Assembly (NCBI GenBank): GCA_023390415.1
Contig: JAEWCW010000167.1
Coordinates: forward strand, 1-14,207
Direction: 5' to 3'
Origin: Pseudomonadota bacterium
Lineage (GTDB): Bacteria; Pseudomonadota; Alphaproteobacteria; Sphingomonadales; Sphingomonadaceae
DNA: 14,207 bases
Below are positions 7,138 to 12,706 of the stretch, piece after piece. Position 1 is the stretch's first letter, and each line of letters starts with the position of its first letter. The position numbers and the translations under genes are program-made. The notes below the pieces were generated by a model. The model was given only the letters and a program-made list of their open reading frames with translations. It searched no databases and had not been told where the DNA came from.

Positions 7138-7163
7138 GGCAATTATATACTTTACTTAGCAAC
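7138..7163 (+). repeat. Left terminal inverted repeat (26 bp)
   Basis: Begins GGCAATTATATACTTTAC and ends TTAGCAAC; the reverse complement is found without mismatch at 10107-10132. It is strikingly AT-rich against its surroundings. Read outward it contains a perfect TATAAT hexamer. Confidence 0.95.
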
Positions 7164-7188
7164 GCCGATTCGGCAAAGAAGGTGAGCG

Positions 7189-7371
7189 ATGTCAACGCAG
7201 TGCGCTGAAAGGCCGGAAGCCAAAGGTGCCATTGAGGTTACACCTGCCATGCTGGACGCGGGGGTCAAAATTCTGCGTCGTGAATTCGGCGGAGAGACGG
7301 AAGGTCAGAATAGGTTTGTCGATTTCCGTGAGACGGTTGCAGAGATTCTGCGGCTGCCTTTAGCCCCTTGA
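7189..7371 (+). CDS. Small hypothetical protein (60 aa), transposon cargo
   Basis: Begins 25 bases inside the left end of the transposon. The ATG at 7189 follows AGAAGGTGAG (7177-7186), a good ribosome-binding site. The body VTPAMLDAGVKIL (residues 17-29) resembles a widespread class of small proteins with a [IV]TPEM[IL]xAG opening helix, often found on mobile elements, whose function is unknown. Its last 107 bp overlap the 3' end of the convergent HEPN-like gene. Both frames look credible, but the overlap means one may be shorter or decayed. Confidence 0.6.
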   Translation: MSTQCAERPEAKGAIEVTPAMLDAGVKILRREFGGETEGQNRFVDFRETVAEILRLPLAP

Positions 7372-7912
7372 GGAGGCGCTTCATCCTCCTCGGGACGAAT
7401 TCTAGCCAAGCGGCCTCGGTCGCATCCAGAAGCTCCTCCAAGTTCGCGATTACGATCTCGAGATCCTTCACGCCGGCGCGCTGATGCTTGGGCGGCTTGG
7501 TTGACCGCGGAGCCTTAACCCGTGCGTGGAGCGTGTCAGTGCGGCCATGCACCACATATTCCGCGTGCATTAGTTCGTTGCGCCGGTCGGCGATGTCCTT
7601 GGTCTTGTCCACTACGTGCCTAAGGAAGGCCCTCTGGCGCTTCGTCATCTTCACCGTGTGAAGCGCCAGTGCGAGAAGATCGCGTCGGGCCTGGTGCGTC
7701 GGTTGCCGTTCCCAGATGGCCTCTGCGAAGGCGCGTCTTTGAGAGGCGAGGATCTGGAGAAAGAGTCTGCGGAGGGCGAGTTCCTGGCGGTTCCAGAGGA
7801 TGGTCAGCACGCCTAATGCAGCCGCCTCGTCGGGGAAGAAGTCTCGCACTTCGCTCCCCCGGCTCAGCTCGCCTAGCGGCCAGTACCAATCTCGTTTAGG
7901 ATCTTTGGTCAT
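7265..7912 (-). CDS. HEPN-like helical protein, transposon cargo, function unknown
   Basis: 215-aa mostly helical protein with no signal peptide. The region LGVLTILWNRQELALRRLFL (33-52) matches the opening helix of a common unnamed family (W-N-x-x-E-x-x-L-R-x-L-F). Residues R111-N-E-L-M-H116 form the R-x4-H motif that marks HEPN domains, with the polar residue after R that many HEPN RNases carry. HEPN proteins are often RNases in toxin-antitoxin, abortive-infection and CRISPR systems, but inactive or structural versions exist, so nuclease activity is inference. The C-terminus is basic (RRMKRLLKGLKAAAE). The start is the ATG at 7912, which overlaps the opposite-strand ATG at 7911 in the tetramer CATG; a GTG at 7921 is an alternative. 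No strong ribosome-binding site is seen for either. Confidence 0.75.
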   Translation of the reverse strand: MTKDPKRDWYWPLGELSRGSEVRDFFPDEAAALGVLTILWNRQELALRRLFLQILASQRRAFAEAIWERQPTHQARRDLLALALHTVKMTKRQRAFLRHVVDKTKDIADRRNELMHAEYVVHGRTDTLHARVKAPRSTKPPKHQRAGVKDLEIVIANLEELLDATEAAWLEFVPRRMKRLLKGLKAAAESLQPSHGNRQTYSDLPSLRRIHDAEF

Positions 7913-8045
7913 GCCGGACACCGATCACAAAGAGAGTGACACCTACTCCGAAGCGGAGACGGAAGCGCGCCGCGAGGCGACGCTGAAGCGGCTGCTGGCG
8001 ACGCCGCACAAGCCGCACAAGCAGAGGGCGGATGACAAGCGATAG
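7911..8045 (+). CDS. Small hydrophilic protein (44 aa), divergent partner of the HEPN-like gene
   Basis: Opening MPDTDHKESDTYSEAETEAR is acidic, followed by a basic helix EATLKRLLATPHKPHKQR. The [LM]LATP-x-KPHK ending recurs, from memory, in many short alphaproteobacterial proteins of unknown role, which supports real coding despite the length. The ATG at 7911 has AGGA nine bases upstream (7898-7901). The start codons of this gene and the HEPN-like gene overlap on opposite strands (CATG, 7910-7913), so the two share one control region and cannot both initiate from long leaders. An acidic/basic small partner of a HEPN protein could act as an antidote, but nothing here proves it. Confidence 0.6.
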   Translation: MPDTDHKESDTYSEAETEARREATLKRLLATPHKPHKQRADDKR

Positions 8046-8074
8046 AGAAGCCCGCCAGCTGATCGCCCTTGCGG

Positions 8075-8365
8075 CTACTGGTCGCCTACCACTGTGGCAC
8101 ATGCCGCCACGGCCTCCCGAACCAGTTTCTCGACGCGTTCCTGCGTTAATATCACGGTATCTGAGAGCCGCTCTGCGGCTATGTCGTCGCCCTTGGTGAG
8201 GTTGTGGAACTGGTCCGTTTTCCGAGCCGCCGCTATCATCATCTCGGCCAATTCCTGCCGTTGATCCCGCGTGAGGCGACTAAACATTTGCTTAAGCAAA
8301 AGGCTTAGAATGAATTCTTGTGCGCCAACGGCCGCGACAAGATTTCGATAGCCCGGTGAATCCAT
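8075..8365 (-). CDS. Hypothetical protein (96 aa), transposon cargo
   Basis: Not recognised. The protein is largely helical: MDSPGYRNLVAAVGAQEFIL, then LLLKQMFSRLTRDQRQELAEMMIAAARK, and a C-terminal helix TQERVEKLVREAVAACATVV. There is no signal peptide, and the one hydrophobic patch (FILSLLLKQMF) is too short for a membrane span. The start is the ATG at 8365, because AGGGGGGAG lies five bases upstream; a longer version from 8407 lacks a site. It follows the antitoxin gene by 69 bp on the same strand and could be cotranscribed with the toxin-antitoxin pair. Confidence 0.65.
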   Translation of the reverse strand: MDSPGYRNLVAAVGAQEFILSLLLKQMFSRLTRDQRQELAEMMIAAARKTDQFHNLTKGDDIAAERLSDTVILTQERVEKLVREAVAACATVVGDQ

Positions 8366-8434
8366 GGCGACTCCCCCCTCTAGGTGAAGTTGCTCGAATG
8401 GGTTCAACGAGTCCAGCGCTTGCGATGGCCCTAT

Positions 8435-8752
8435 TCAGGCGAGCTCGCATTCCAGTTCGGCAGGTTCCGCCGGCTCTACTGTCAGCCGCAGTCCCATGGC
8501 CGATAGGATGGCCCGTATGGTCTCAAATGACGGATTCCCGTCTTCACCAAGCGCTTTGTAGATACCGGGGCGCGACACGCCACTCCGGCGCGCGAGGTCC
8601 GAAACGCCATGAGAGCGCGCAACGGTTGCCAGCGCCCGACGAAGCTCTTCGGGCGAAGAGTCTTCAAGGTAGGCGTCGAGGTACGCGGCGATAGCCTCGG
8701 CAGTGTTGAGGTAATCCGCGGAGTCGAAAGCCGTTGTTTCGATCTTAGCCAT
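8435..8752 (-). CDS. Antitoxin of a HI1420-type addiction module (HTH)
   Basis: 105-aa DNA-binding antidote, second gene of a toxin-first operon. The N-terminal TTAFDSADYLNTAEAIAAYL matches the opening of the HI1420-type 'probable addiction module antidote' family. A Cro/C1-type helix-turn-helix follows (about 43-68: VARSHGVSDLARRSGVSRPG), then the signature ALGEDGNPSFETI and AMGLRLTV. It should neutralise the upstream toxin and repress the shared promoter at 9052-9081. The ATG at 8752 overlaps the toxin stop by one base (TGATG), so translation is coupled; a GTG at 8755 is possible. The acidic tail (EPAEPAELECELA) is longer than usual. Confidence 0.9.
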   Translation of the reverse strand: MAKIETTAFDSADYLNTAEAIAAYLDAYLEDSSPEELRRALATVARSHGVSDLARRSGVSRPGIYKALGEDGNPSFETIRAILSAMGLRLTVEPAEPAELECELA

Positions 8753-9045
8753 CACTCAATCTCCTGTGCCAAAGCCTTGGCCTCTTCAATGTCCGCTTGC
8801 TGGGTCGATTTCTCGCCGCCGCATAGCAGAACGATCAACTCACTCCCCCGCTGAACGAAATAGACGCGATACCCAGGCCCATAAAAAATCCTCATCTCAG
8901 AGACGCCCTCACCCACCGGGGCAACGTCTCCTAGGTTGCCATCCCGCGCCCGATCGAGCCTCTTCAGGATTCGCGCCCGAGCCCGTTCGTCTCGCAGACC
9001 GGCAAGCCAGGTGGCAAATCGGGTAGTCTGCCTAACCTCGATCAT
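8752..9045 (-). CDS. RelE/ParE-fold toxin of a HI1419-type addiction module
   Basis: 97-aa toxin of the 'addiction module killer protein' family (Gp49/HigB-like, RelE superfamily), expected to be an mRNA interferase acting at the ribosome. Diagnostic segments in order: RARARILKRLDRARDGNLGD, VAPVGEGVSEMRI, FYGPGYRVYF, then IVLLCGGEKSTQQADIEEA. The basic residues R18/R21-R30 and the GPGYR arginine are in the expected places, so the toxin looks intact. It is the first gene of the operon with the antitoxin. The ATG at 9045 lies only six bases after the candidate -10 box, so the transcript may be leaderless. It probably stabilises the transposon in its host. Confidence 0.92.
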   Translation of the reverse strand: MIEVRQTTRFATWLAGLRDERARARILKRLDRARDGNLGDVAPVGEGVSEMRIFYGPGYRVYFVQRGSELIVLLCGGEKSTQQADIEEAKALAQEIE

Positions 9046-9051
9046 GGGTGT

Positions 9052-9081
9052 ATCCTACAGTTAACAATGGGCGGTTGTCAA
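9052..9081 (-). promoter_or_regulatory. Promoter of the toxin-antitoxin operon
   Basis: On the minus strand a perfect -35 box TTGACA (9081-9076) is followed after 18 bases by TAGGAT (9057-9052). Transcription would start about at the toxin ATG (9045), giving a leaderless or nearly leaderless mRNA. No ribosome-binding site is seen before that ATG, which fits. Confidence 0.6.
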
Positions 9082-9094
9082 CCATGGTTTACAA
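9075..9094. promoter_or_regulatory. Candidate antitoxin operator (20-bp near-perfect palindrome)
   Basis: TTGTcAACCATGGTTtACAA is symmetric apart from one base pair and contains the perfect 10-mer AACCATGGTT. It overlaps the -35 box of the toxin-antitoxin promoter (9081-9076), the place where an HTH antitoxin would bind to repress its own operon. A shorter offset palindrome, GGTTGtCAACC (9073-9083), overlaps it. Confidence 0.55.
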
Positions 9095-9154
9095 GCCCCT
9101 TAACGAGTCCACCGTTTGCGGGGTTCCCCTATCTGGCGGGGGGCCTCGAAATAC

Positions 9155-10066
9155 TTAGGCGGCGAGTGCGCCAATCCGCCGATAGGTAAGGCGGCGGCCT
9201 TCCATGCCATTCAGGATCAGGGCGGCACGCTCACCGTCCGTGTGATCCTTGGTGCTGTAGCGCATATCGAACTCGGCCAAGTAGCGGTGCATGTGGGCGG
9301 CGCTCCAATGGTGGTAGGTGCCGATCACGCCGCGCTTGAGGATCGAGAAGAAGTTTTCCGCGGTGTTGCTGTGCTTCTCGCCCTTGCCGAACTTGCGGCT
9401 GGCGTGGAGCGTATGCTCATGGGCGGCGAACTCACGGCCGACTGCCATGTAGATATGGCTCTCGTCGGTCATGAGGGTGGAAGCGCGGTCAACGTGCGTG
9501 ACGATCGCGGCGCGGATGTTGTTCGCATGAAGGTTGGCAACGTGGAAGGAACGGGCGCGACCGCCGCGCTCGACCAGCGTGACGACCTTCTTCTTGGGAG
9601 CGGTCTTGCCCGACAGGCGGTTGCGCTTCTTGCCGCCAACGAAAGCCTCGTCGGACTCGACAACCGAGCCAGGGCCGCCAAGCGGACCATCGCCAAGGGC
9701 GCCGTCCATGGCTTCGCGGATACGGTGCATGAGGAACCACGCGGTCTTGTAGGTCACGCCGAGCATGCGCTCGATCTGCTTCGCGCTCATGCCCTTCTTG
9801 GAAGCGGCCATGAGGTGCGTTGCCAGAAGCCACTTGTGAAGCGGAACGTGGCTGCGCTCCATAACCGTTCCGGTTCGCACCGTGAACTTGTCGCGACAGT
9901 CATTGCAGAGGAACATGCCGGCCTGGGTCTTTCCACCCATGCGGCGAACCTTGGTCGATCCACAGTGCGGGCAGGACGGCTCACCATCGGGCCAGCGCGA
10001 CGCCTCGATGTGCGCCAGCGCCTTGGCTTCATCGTGAAAGATCGGATCGGTGATGTTCACGTGCAT
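9155..10066 (-). CDS. IS1595-family transposase (ISXO2-like DDE)
   Basis: 303-aa transposase that moves the element at 7138-10132. The N-terminal zinc ribbon (C32-P-H-C35 and C54-N-D-C57, around GGKTQAGMFLCNDC) and the helix block YKTAWFLMHRIREAM (106-120) are typical of the ISXO2-type branch. The catalytic domain shows D139 in ESDEAFVGG, D201 in MTDES, and N234/E237 in HSNTAENFFSILKRG, then HRYLAEFDMRY. The length is normal and no frame break is seen, so it is probably active. The ATG at 10066 has GAAGGG about nine bases upstream. It lies 40 bases inside the right inverted repeat and reads toward the cargo. Confidence 0.96.
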   Translation of the reverse strand: MHVNITDPIFHDEAKALAHIEASRWPDGEPSCPHCGSTKVRRMGGKTQAGMFLCNDCRDKFTVRTGTVMERSHVPLHKWLLATHLMAASKKGMSAKQIERMLGVTYKTAWFLMHRIREAMDGALGDGPLGGPGSVVESDEAFVGGKKRNRLSGKTAPKKKVVTLVERGGRARSFHVANLHANNIRAAIVTHVDRASTLMTDESHIYMAVGREFAAHEHTLHASRKFGKGEKHSNTAENFFSILKRGVIGTYHHWSAAHMHRYLAEFDMRYSTKDHTDGERAALILNGMEGRRLTYRRIGALAA

Positions 10067-10106
10067 GGTTCAAGCCCTTCCTACCACTCCCTTATGGCAT
10101 GATCGG

Positions 10107-10132
10107 GTTGCTAAGTAAAGTATATAATTGCC
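10107..10132 (-). repeat. Right terminal inverted repeat (26 bp)
   Basis: Exact reverse complement of 7138-7163, starting GTTGCTAAGTAAAG and ending ATAATTGCC. It marks the transposase-proximal end of the IS1595-family element. Confidence 0.95.
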
Positions 10133-10140
10133 ATCATTTA
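10133..10140. repeat. Target-site duplication, right copy (ATCATTTA)
   Basis: Identical to 7130-7137 and flush with the right inverted repeat. Removing 7138-10140 would restore the empty site. Confidence 0.93.
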
Positions 10141-10219
10141 TCCCATATGGTACATTGTAGGAAAGCGCTTTTCGTCGCGGCTCATGCCGCGCTCGAGGCA
10201 TAGCGGGGGAGCGCCCGGA

Positions 10220-10369
10220 CTAGGCGGCGTGGTCGGCGTTCAGGCCCTCATTCTGGCGCATGGCCAGCTTGGCTTCGCAGACCAGTTCGCGGGCACGTTC
10301 GATCCCTTCGCGGATGGCCGCCTGCGCCTCCTCCGCGTGCTTCGGCTCACTTGAATCCTCGGTATCCAT
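10220..10369 (-). CDS. Small hypothetical protein (49 aa)
   Basis: An acidic, almost wholly helical protein: MDTEDSSEPKHAEEAQAAIR then EGIERARELVCEAKLAMRQN. The E-G-I-x-x-A-R-x-L helix is credible coding sequence with no unusual codons. The start is the ATG at 10369, with AGGGTGAG just upstream. It follows the DUF4440-like gene by 32 bases on the same strand, so the two are probably one operon. Not recognised. Before the transposon arrived it lay directly upstream of the HTH gene at 6386-7099. A hairpin CGCGGC/GCCGCG (10176-10191) downstream of its stop, without a T-run, might help end transcription. Confidence 0.6.
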   Translation of the reverse strand: MDTEDSSEPKHAEEAQAAIREGIERARELVCEAKLAMRQNEGLNADHAA

Positions 10370-10401
10370 CTCACCCTGACCCCTGCGCGACATAACCTGG
10401 A

Positions 10402-10971
10402 TCAGGACCCGGGGGTTCCTCGGTTCGTCGATTCTGACGGCATGACGGCCGCGGGCGGCGGCGGCGGTTCGTCGGCCGGGCCGTGGGCGTAGCTGAAGAC
10501 CCGGGAGAGGCGCCAGCTGCCGTCGGGGGCGAGCACCCAGAGCTGGGCGAAGCGGGCGCGGCCGGCGAGGCGCTCGGTGCCGGCGGCGCCGTGCCGCTCG
10601 TAGAAGAGATGCTCGCCCGCCTCGATCGCGCCGACGCCGGGGACCGGATCGACGCGCAGGGAGCCGCGCACCAGCTCGCGGCGGCTGCGCCAGGCGGCGG
10701 GGTCCTGCCGGTCCGCGCAATAGCGGGCATAGCCGGCGGTGAAGGCATCGGCGCCGCGGACCGCGCCGTCGCGGTCATGGTAGAATTCCAGATCGTCGGC
10801 GAGCAGCGCGCGGAAGCGGGCGGCATCGCAGGGGCCGGTGAAGAGAAGCTCGAACAGCTCCGCGTCACGCGCGGCGATCGCTTCCGTCAGCGCGGGCTGC
10901 GGGGGAATGGGCGGCAGCGGCGGGCTTGGCTGGAGCGCTGCGGCGGCGGCGAGGAGGAAGGGAGGCGGCAT
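10402..10971 (-). CDS. Exported NTF2-like / DUF4440 (SnoaL-like) protein
   Basis: 189 aa. A short N-terminal signal-like segment, MPPPFLLAAAAALQPSPP, suggests export. The core fits the NTF2-like cone fold: helix EAIAARDAELFELLFTG, FRALLADDLEFYHDRDGAVRG (the D-D-x-x-x-x-H-x-x-G pattern of DUF4440), and closing strands ARFAQLWVLAPDGSWRLSRVF where 'DGSWR' is typical. The tail is Pro-rich and probably disordered. The ATG at 10971 has AGGAG seven bases upstream. The reaction, if any, is unknown. It is probably cotranscribed with the 49-aa gene. Confidence 0.82.
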   Translation of the reverse strand: MPPPFLLAAAAALQPSPPLPPIPPQPALTEAIAARDAELFELLFTGPCDAARFRALLADDLEFYHDRDGAVRGADAFTAGYARYCADRQDPAAWRSRRELVRGSLRVDPVPGVGAIEAGEHLFYERHGAAGTERLAGRARFAQLWVLAPDGSWRLSRVFSYAHGPADEPPPPPAAVMPSESTNRGTPGS

Positions 10972-10997
10972 GGCTCGGCTCCTGCTGTGTTACGAAC

Positions 10998-11027
10998 ATA
11001 ATACAGGAGGTTTCGATATGTGCGCAA
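10998..11027 (-). promoter_or_regulatory. Possible promoter for the DUF4440-like gene
   Basis: On the minus strand TTGCGC (11027-11022), an 18-base spacer and TATTAT (11003-10998). The expected start lies about 20-25 bases upstream of the ATG at 10971. The -35 box is weak. Confidence 0.3.
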
Positions 11028-11062
11028 GGCCGGCAGGGCAGATCAGGCGGGGACGTAGGTGA
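11005..11062 (+). other. Perfect ribosome-binding site and ATG with only a 14-codon frame
   Basis: AGGAGG (11005-11010) with seven-base spacing precedes ATG at 11018. The frame (MCARPAGQIRRGRR) ends at TGA 11060-11062, inside the antisense 3' end of the reductase gene. It may be a start-site remnant of a gene lost by deletion, or chance. Confidence 0.3.
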
Positions 11063-11570
11063 GGCGGATCACGTCGTCGTCGATGCGGTCGGTGGCGGCG
11101 AGGCGGAGCGGGGGGCGGGGGCCGGCGAAGAAGGGCTTGCCGGCGCCGAGCACGACCGGGTGGAGATAGAGGCGATATTCGTCGACCAGGCCGGCGAGGC
11201 TGCCGGCGAGCGCCGGGCCGGAGACGGAGATCTCGCCGGGGAGCCGGACCTTCAGAGCGGCGATCGCCGCCTCGACATCGTCTGAGATCAGGGTGGCGTT
11301 GGGGCCGACCGCCTCCAGCGTGCGCGAGACGACCCATTTCGGCATGGCCCGCCAGGCGGAAGCGAACTCCCGCTCCGCCGCGCTCCAGTCGGGCCGGTCC
11401 TCGTCCCAATAGGCCATGGTCTCGTACATGAGGCGCCCGTAGACGCTGCCTGCGAGGGTGCGAACATGCTCGATCCAGTGGCGGAACAGCGCGGGGCTCG
11501 GCGGCGGCAGCTCCTCATGGCCGACATAGCCGTCCAGGGACTGGTTCATCGCGAAGACGAGTGTGGCCAT
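11043..11570 (-). CDS. RibD C-terminal / dihydrofolate-reductase-like protein
   Basis: 175-aa cytoplasmic protein of the RibD-C/DHFR-like reductase family (the YyaP/YwjB type in Bacillus); NAD(P)H-dependent reductase activity is presumed, substrate unknown. Landmarks: opening strand LVFAMNQSLDGYVG; SVYGRLMYETMAYW, where the family has GRxTYE; strand PKWVVSRTL; EISVSGPALAGSL, the nucleotide-binding segment usually written GGxxL; and the very conserved EYRLYLHPVVLGAGKPFF. The start is the ATG at 11570, chosen by homology; the longer frame to 11624 has no family match. No good ribosome-binding site was found. It is followed after 71 bp by the DUF4440-like gene on the same strand. Confidence 0.87.
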   Translation of the reverse strand: MATLVFAMNQSLDGYVGHEELPPPSPALFRHWIEHVRTLAGSVYGRLMYETMAYWDEDRPDWSAAEREFASAWRAMPKWVVSRTLEAVGPNATLISDDVEAAIAALKVRLPGEISVSGPALAGSLAGLVDEYRLYLHPVVLGAGKPFFAGPRPPLRLAATDRIDDDVIRLTYVPA

Positions 11571-11872
11571 GGTGTGAATTCTAACTCCCCTGGGATGGAT
11601 TGCTCGGCCTGGTTCGCAGCGCAAGGAGCATCGTCCTCTCGAGGCGGCGGCGACGCCCGCTCGGCTTACGCACGGCGCGGGGGCCGGTTAGGGTTGCAGC
11701 GGGGCAGGGGAAGGAACGGCGCGGCTACCAATCACGGGCGCGTGGACCAGGGAGACCGCCACTGGACTGAGTTCGCTTCGCAGCGAACCTAGCGCTGGAT
11801 GAGGGTCAGGGGTGTCATTTGTCTTTAAGGGATGACTTAAGAGGCGCGCTCCCCCTCCCCCCGGAGAGGACA
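11571..11872. other. Non-coding gap of about 300 bp
   Basis: No credible gene. It contains a hairpin GTTCGCT/AGCGAAC (11771-11788, loop TCGC) in a stretch that looks like a decayed intergenic repeat, and a weaker TTAAG/CTTAA pair (11825-11840). The CCCTCCCCCCGGAGAGG string beside the TIR-like gene's stop resembles the stems at 5806-6381. This gap marks the change from high-GC flank to the lower-GC island. Confidence 0.5.
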
Positions 11873-12703
11873 TCAGAACGGGTACACCTCAACGTCCCAC
11901 CCGCGGCCTGTGCGTTCATTCAAGAACTCTCTCAGCTCCTCCTCGAGAGCAGTATCTTCATCGGTCGTAAGAGTAGTGCTCAGATGAAGCGTGTAAGGTT
12001 CAATCTTATGAATGCTAGCGCTCTCTATAAGCTTCTGCGCAAGTGAGCTGCGGCCGGCCGCCGCTAACATTGTAAATAGTTCCGCTTCACTCTTGGGCGC
12101 CTCAGCGCGGAAGGGGCGCCTTGGAGTCTGGCGCCTCATTTCCCTCATCTCCAACCGCATTGAAGACACCTCTTGGAACAGCGCCGCTAGCAGTGATTCG
12201 TCGGTCTTTCCGCTAGACTTAAGAGCCTCAAGGTCGAATGCCACGCTGATTGGGCTCTCCACCGTGATAGTTCCAGCCTCAATCGCCTGCACTTGAGACG
12301 TAAGTTCGGCTTTCGCCTTTTCCACACTATCGAGGTCTGTAAGATCAACCGGGATGGTACGTACCTGTGCGTTATCGAAGGGAATTGCCTCGGAGGCGTC
12401 GATCATGTGCACAAACGCTTTCTTAAGGCCGTGCCGAATAGCAAGTTCATAAAAGACATTGGGGTTGCTCTCAGACAAGTCAGCGATGAGTACGTCGCAG
12501 TCGACTATTTTTCTGACTATCTGATTGGTTATAATTCCAGGTTCGGAAAGCTGATCGGCTCGTTCGACTGTGTAACCAAGACTTTCCATCATCGGCTTTA
12601 CGACGTGCTTCAGTAGCTTATCGGATCGCTTCCGCGTAGAACTTCCCTCCTTGCCGATAGGAGCTATGACGAAACAAGACTTCCGTTTCTTTTCAGCCGA
12701 CAT
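11873..12703 (-). CDS. TIR-like / nucleoside 2-deoxyribosyltransferase-fold putative defence effector
   Basis: 276 aa. The N-terminal domain (about 8-125) reads SCFVIAPIGKEGS, then KHVVKPMMESLGYTVERADQ, ITNQIVRKIVDCDVLIADLS, and NPNVFYELAIRHGLKKAF. This is the pattern of TIR-like proteins of the deoxyribosyltransferase superfamily found in bacterial immunity; E86 of YELAIRH is the expected catalytic glutamate, with D75 in IADLS. NAD or nucleotide hydrolysis is inferred, not shown. After a linker comes a coiled-coil-like helix (SLLAALFQEVSSMRLEMREM, about 170-190) and a C-terminal domain I do not recognise (about 205-276), possibly the sensor. The ATG at 12703 has CGGAG six bases upstream, and that site is part of the decayed nrdB tail. 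By eye its GC is clearly lower than the flanks, suggesting transfer. Confidence 0.8.
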   Translation of the reverse strand: MSAEKKRKSCFVIAPIGKEGSSTRKRSDKLLKHVVKPMMESLGYTVERADQLSEPGIITNQIVRKIVDCDVLIADLSESNPNVFYELAIRHGLKKAFVHMIDASEAIPFDNAQVRTIPVDLTDLDSVEKAKAELTSQVQAIEAGTITVESPISVAFDLEALKSSGKTDESLLAALFQEVSSMRLEMREMRRQTPRRPFRAEAPKSEAELFTMLAAAGRSSLAQKLIESASIHKIEPYTLHLSTTLTTDEDTALEEELREFLNERTGRGWDVEVYPF

Positions 12704-12706
12704 GGC

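Larger units (their letters stand above)
7138..10132. mobile_element. IS1595-family transposon with passenger genes, 2995 bp, complete
   Basis: Bounded by 26-bp perfect inverted repeats and an 8-bp direct target duplication. The transposase (9155-10066) lies at the right end, reading inward. About 2 kb of the element is cargo unrelated to transposition: a toxin-antitoxin pair, a HEPN-like protein and three small unknown proteins. Plain IS1595-type elements are roughly 0.7-1.2 kb, and passenger-bearing members of the family are known. Both ends and the transposase look intact and the target duplication is perfect, so the insertion is probably recent and possibly still mobile. By eye, its base composition is lower in GC than the flanks. 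Confidence 0.93.

Noticed and set aside
9116..10102. 328-codon plus-strand frame opposite the transposase
   Set aside because: Antisense to an intact DDE transposase with zinc ribbon; no protein pattern of its own.
10141..10219. Rho-independent terminator at CGCGGC/GCCGCG (10176-10191)
   Set aside because: Six-bp stem present, but no T-run follows in either direction; mentioned only as a possible helper structure.
11466..11873. Short frames on both strands in the gap after the reductase gene
   Set aside because: No ribosome-binding sites, and they run through hairpin and repeat-like sequence; better read as non-coding.
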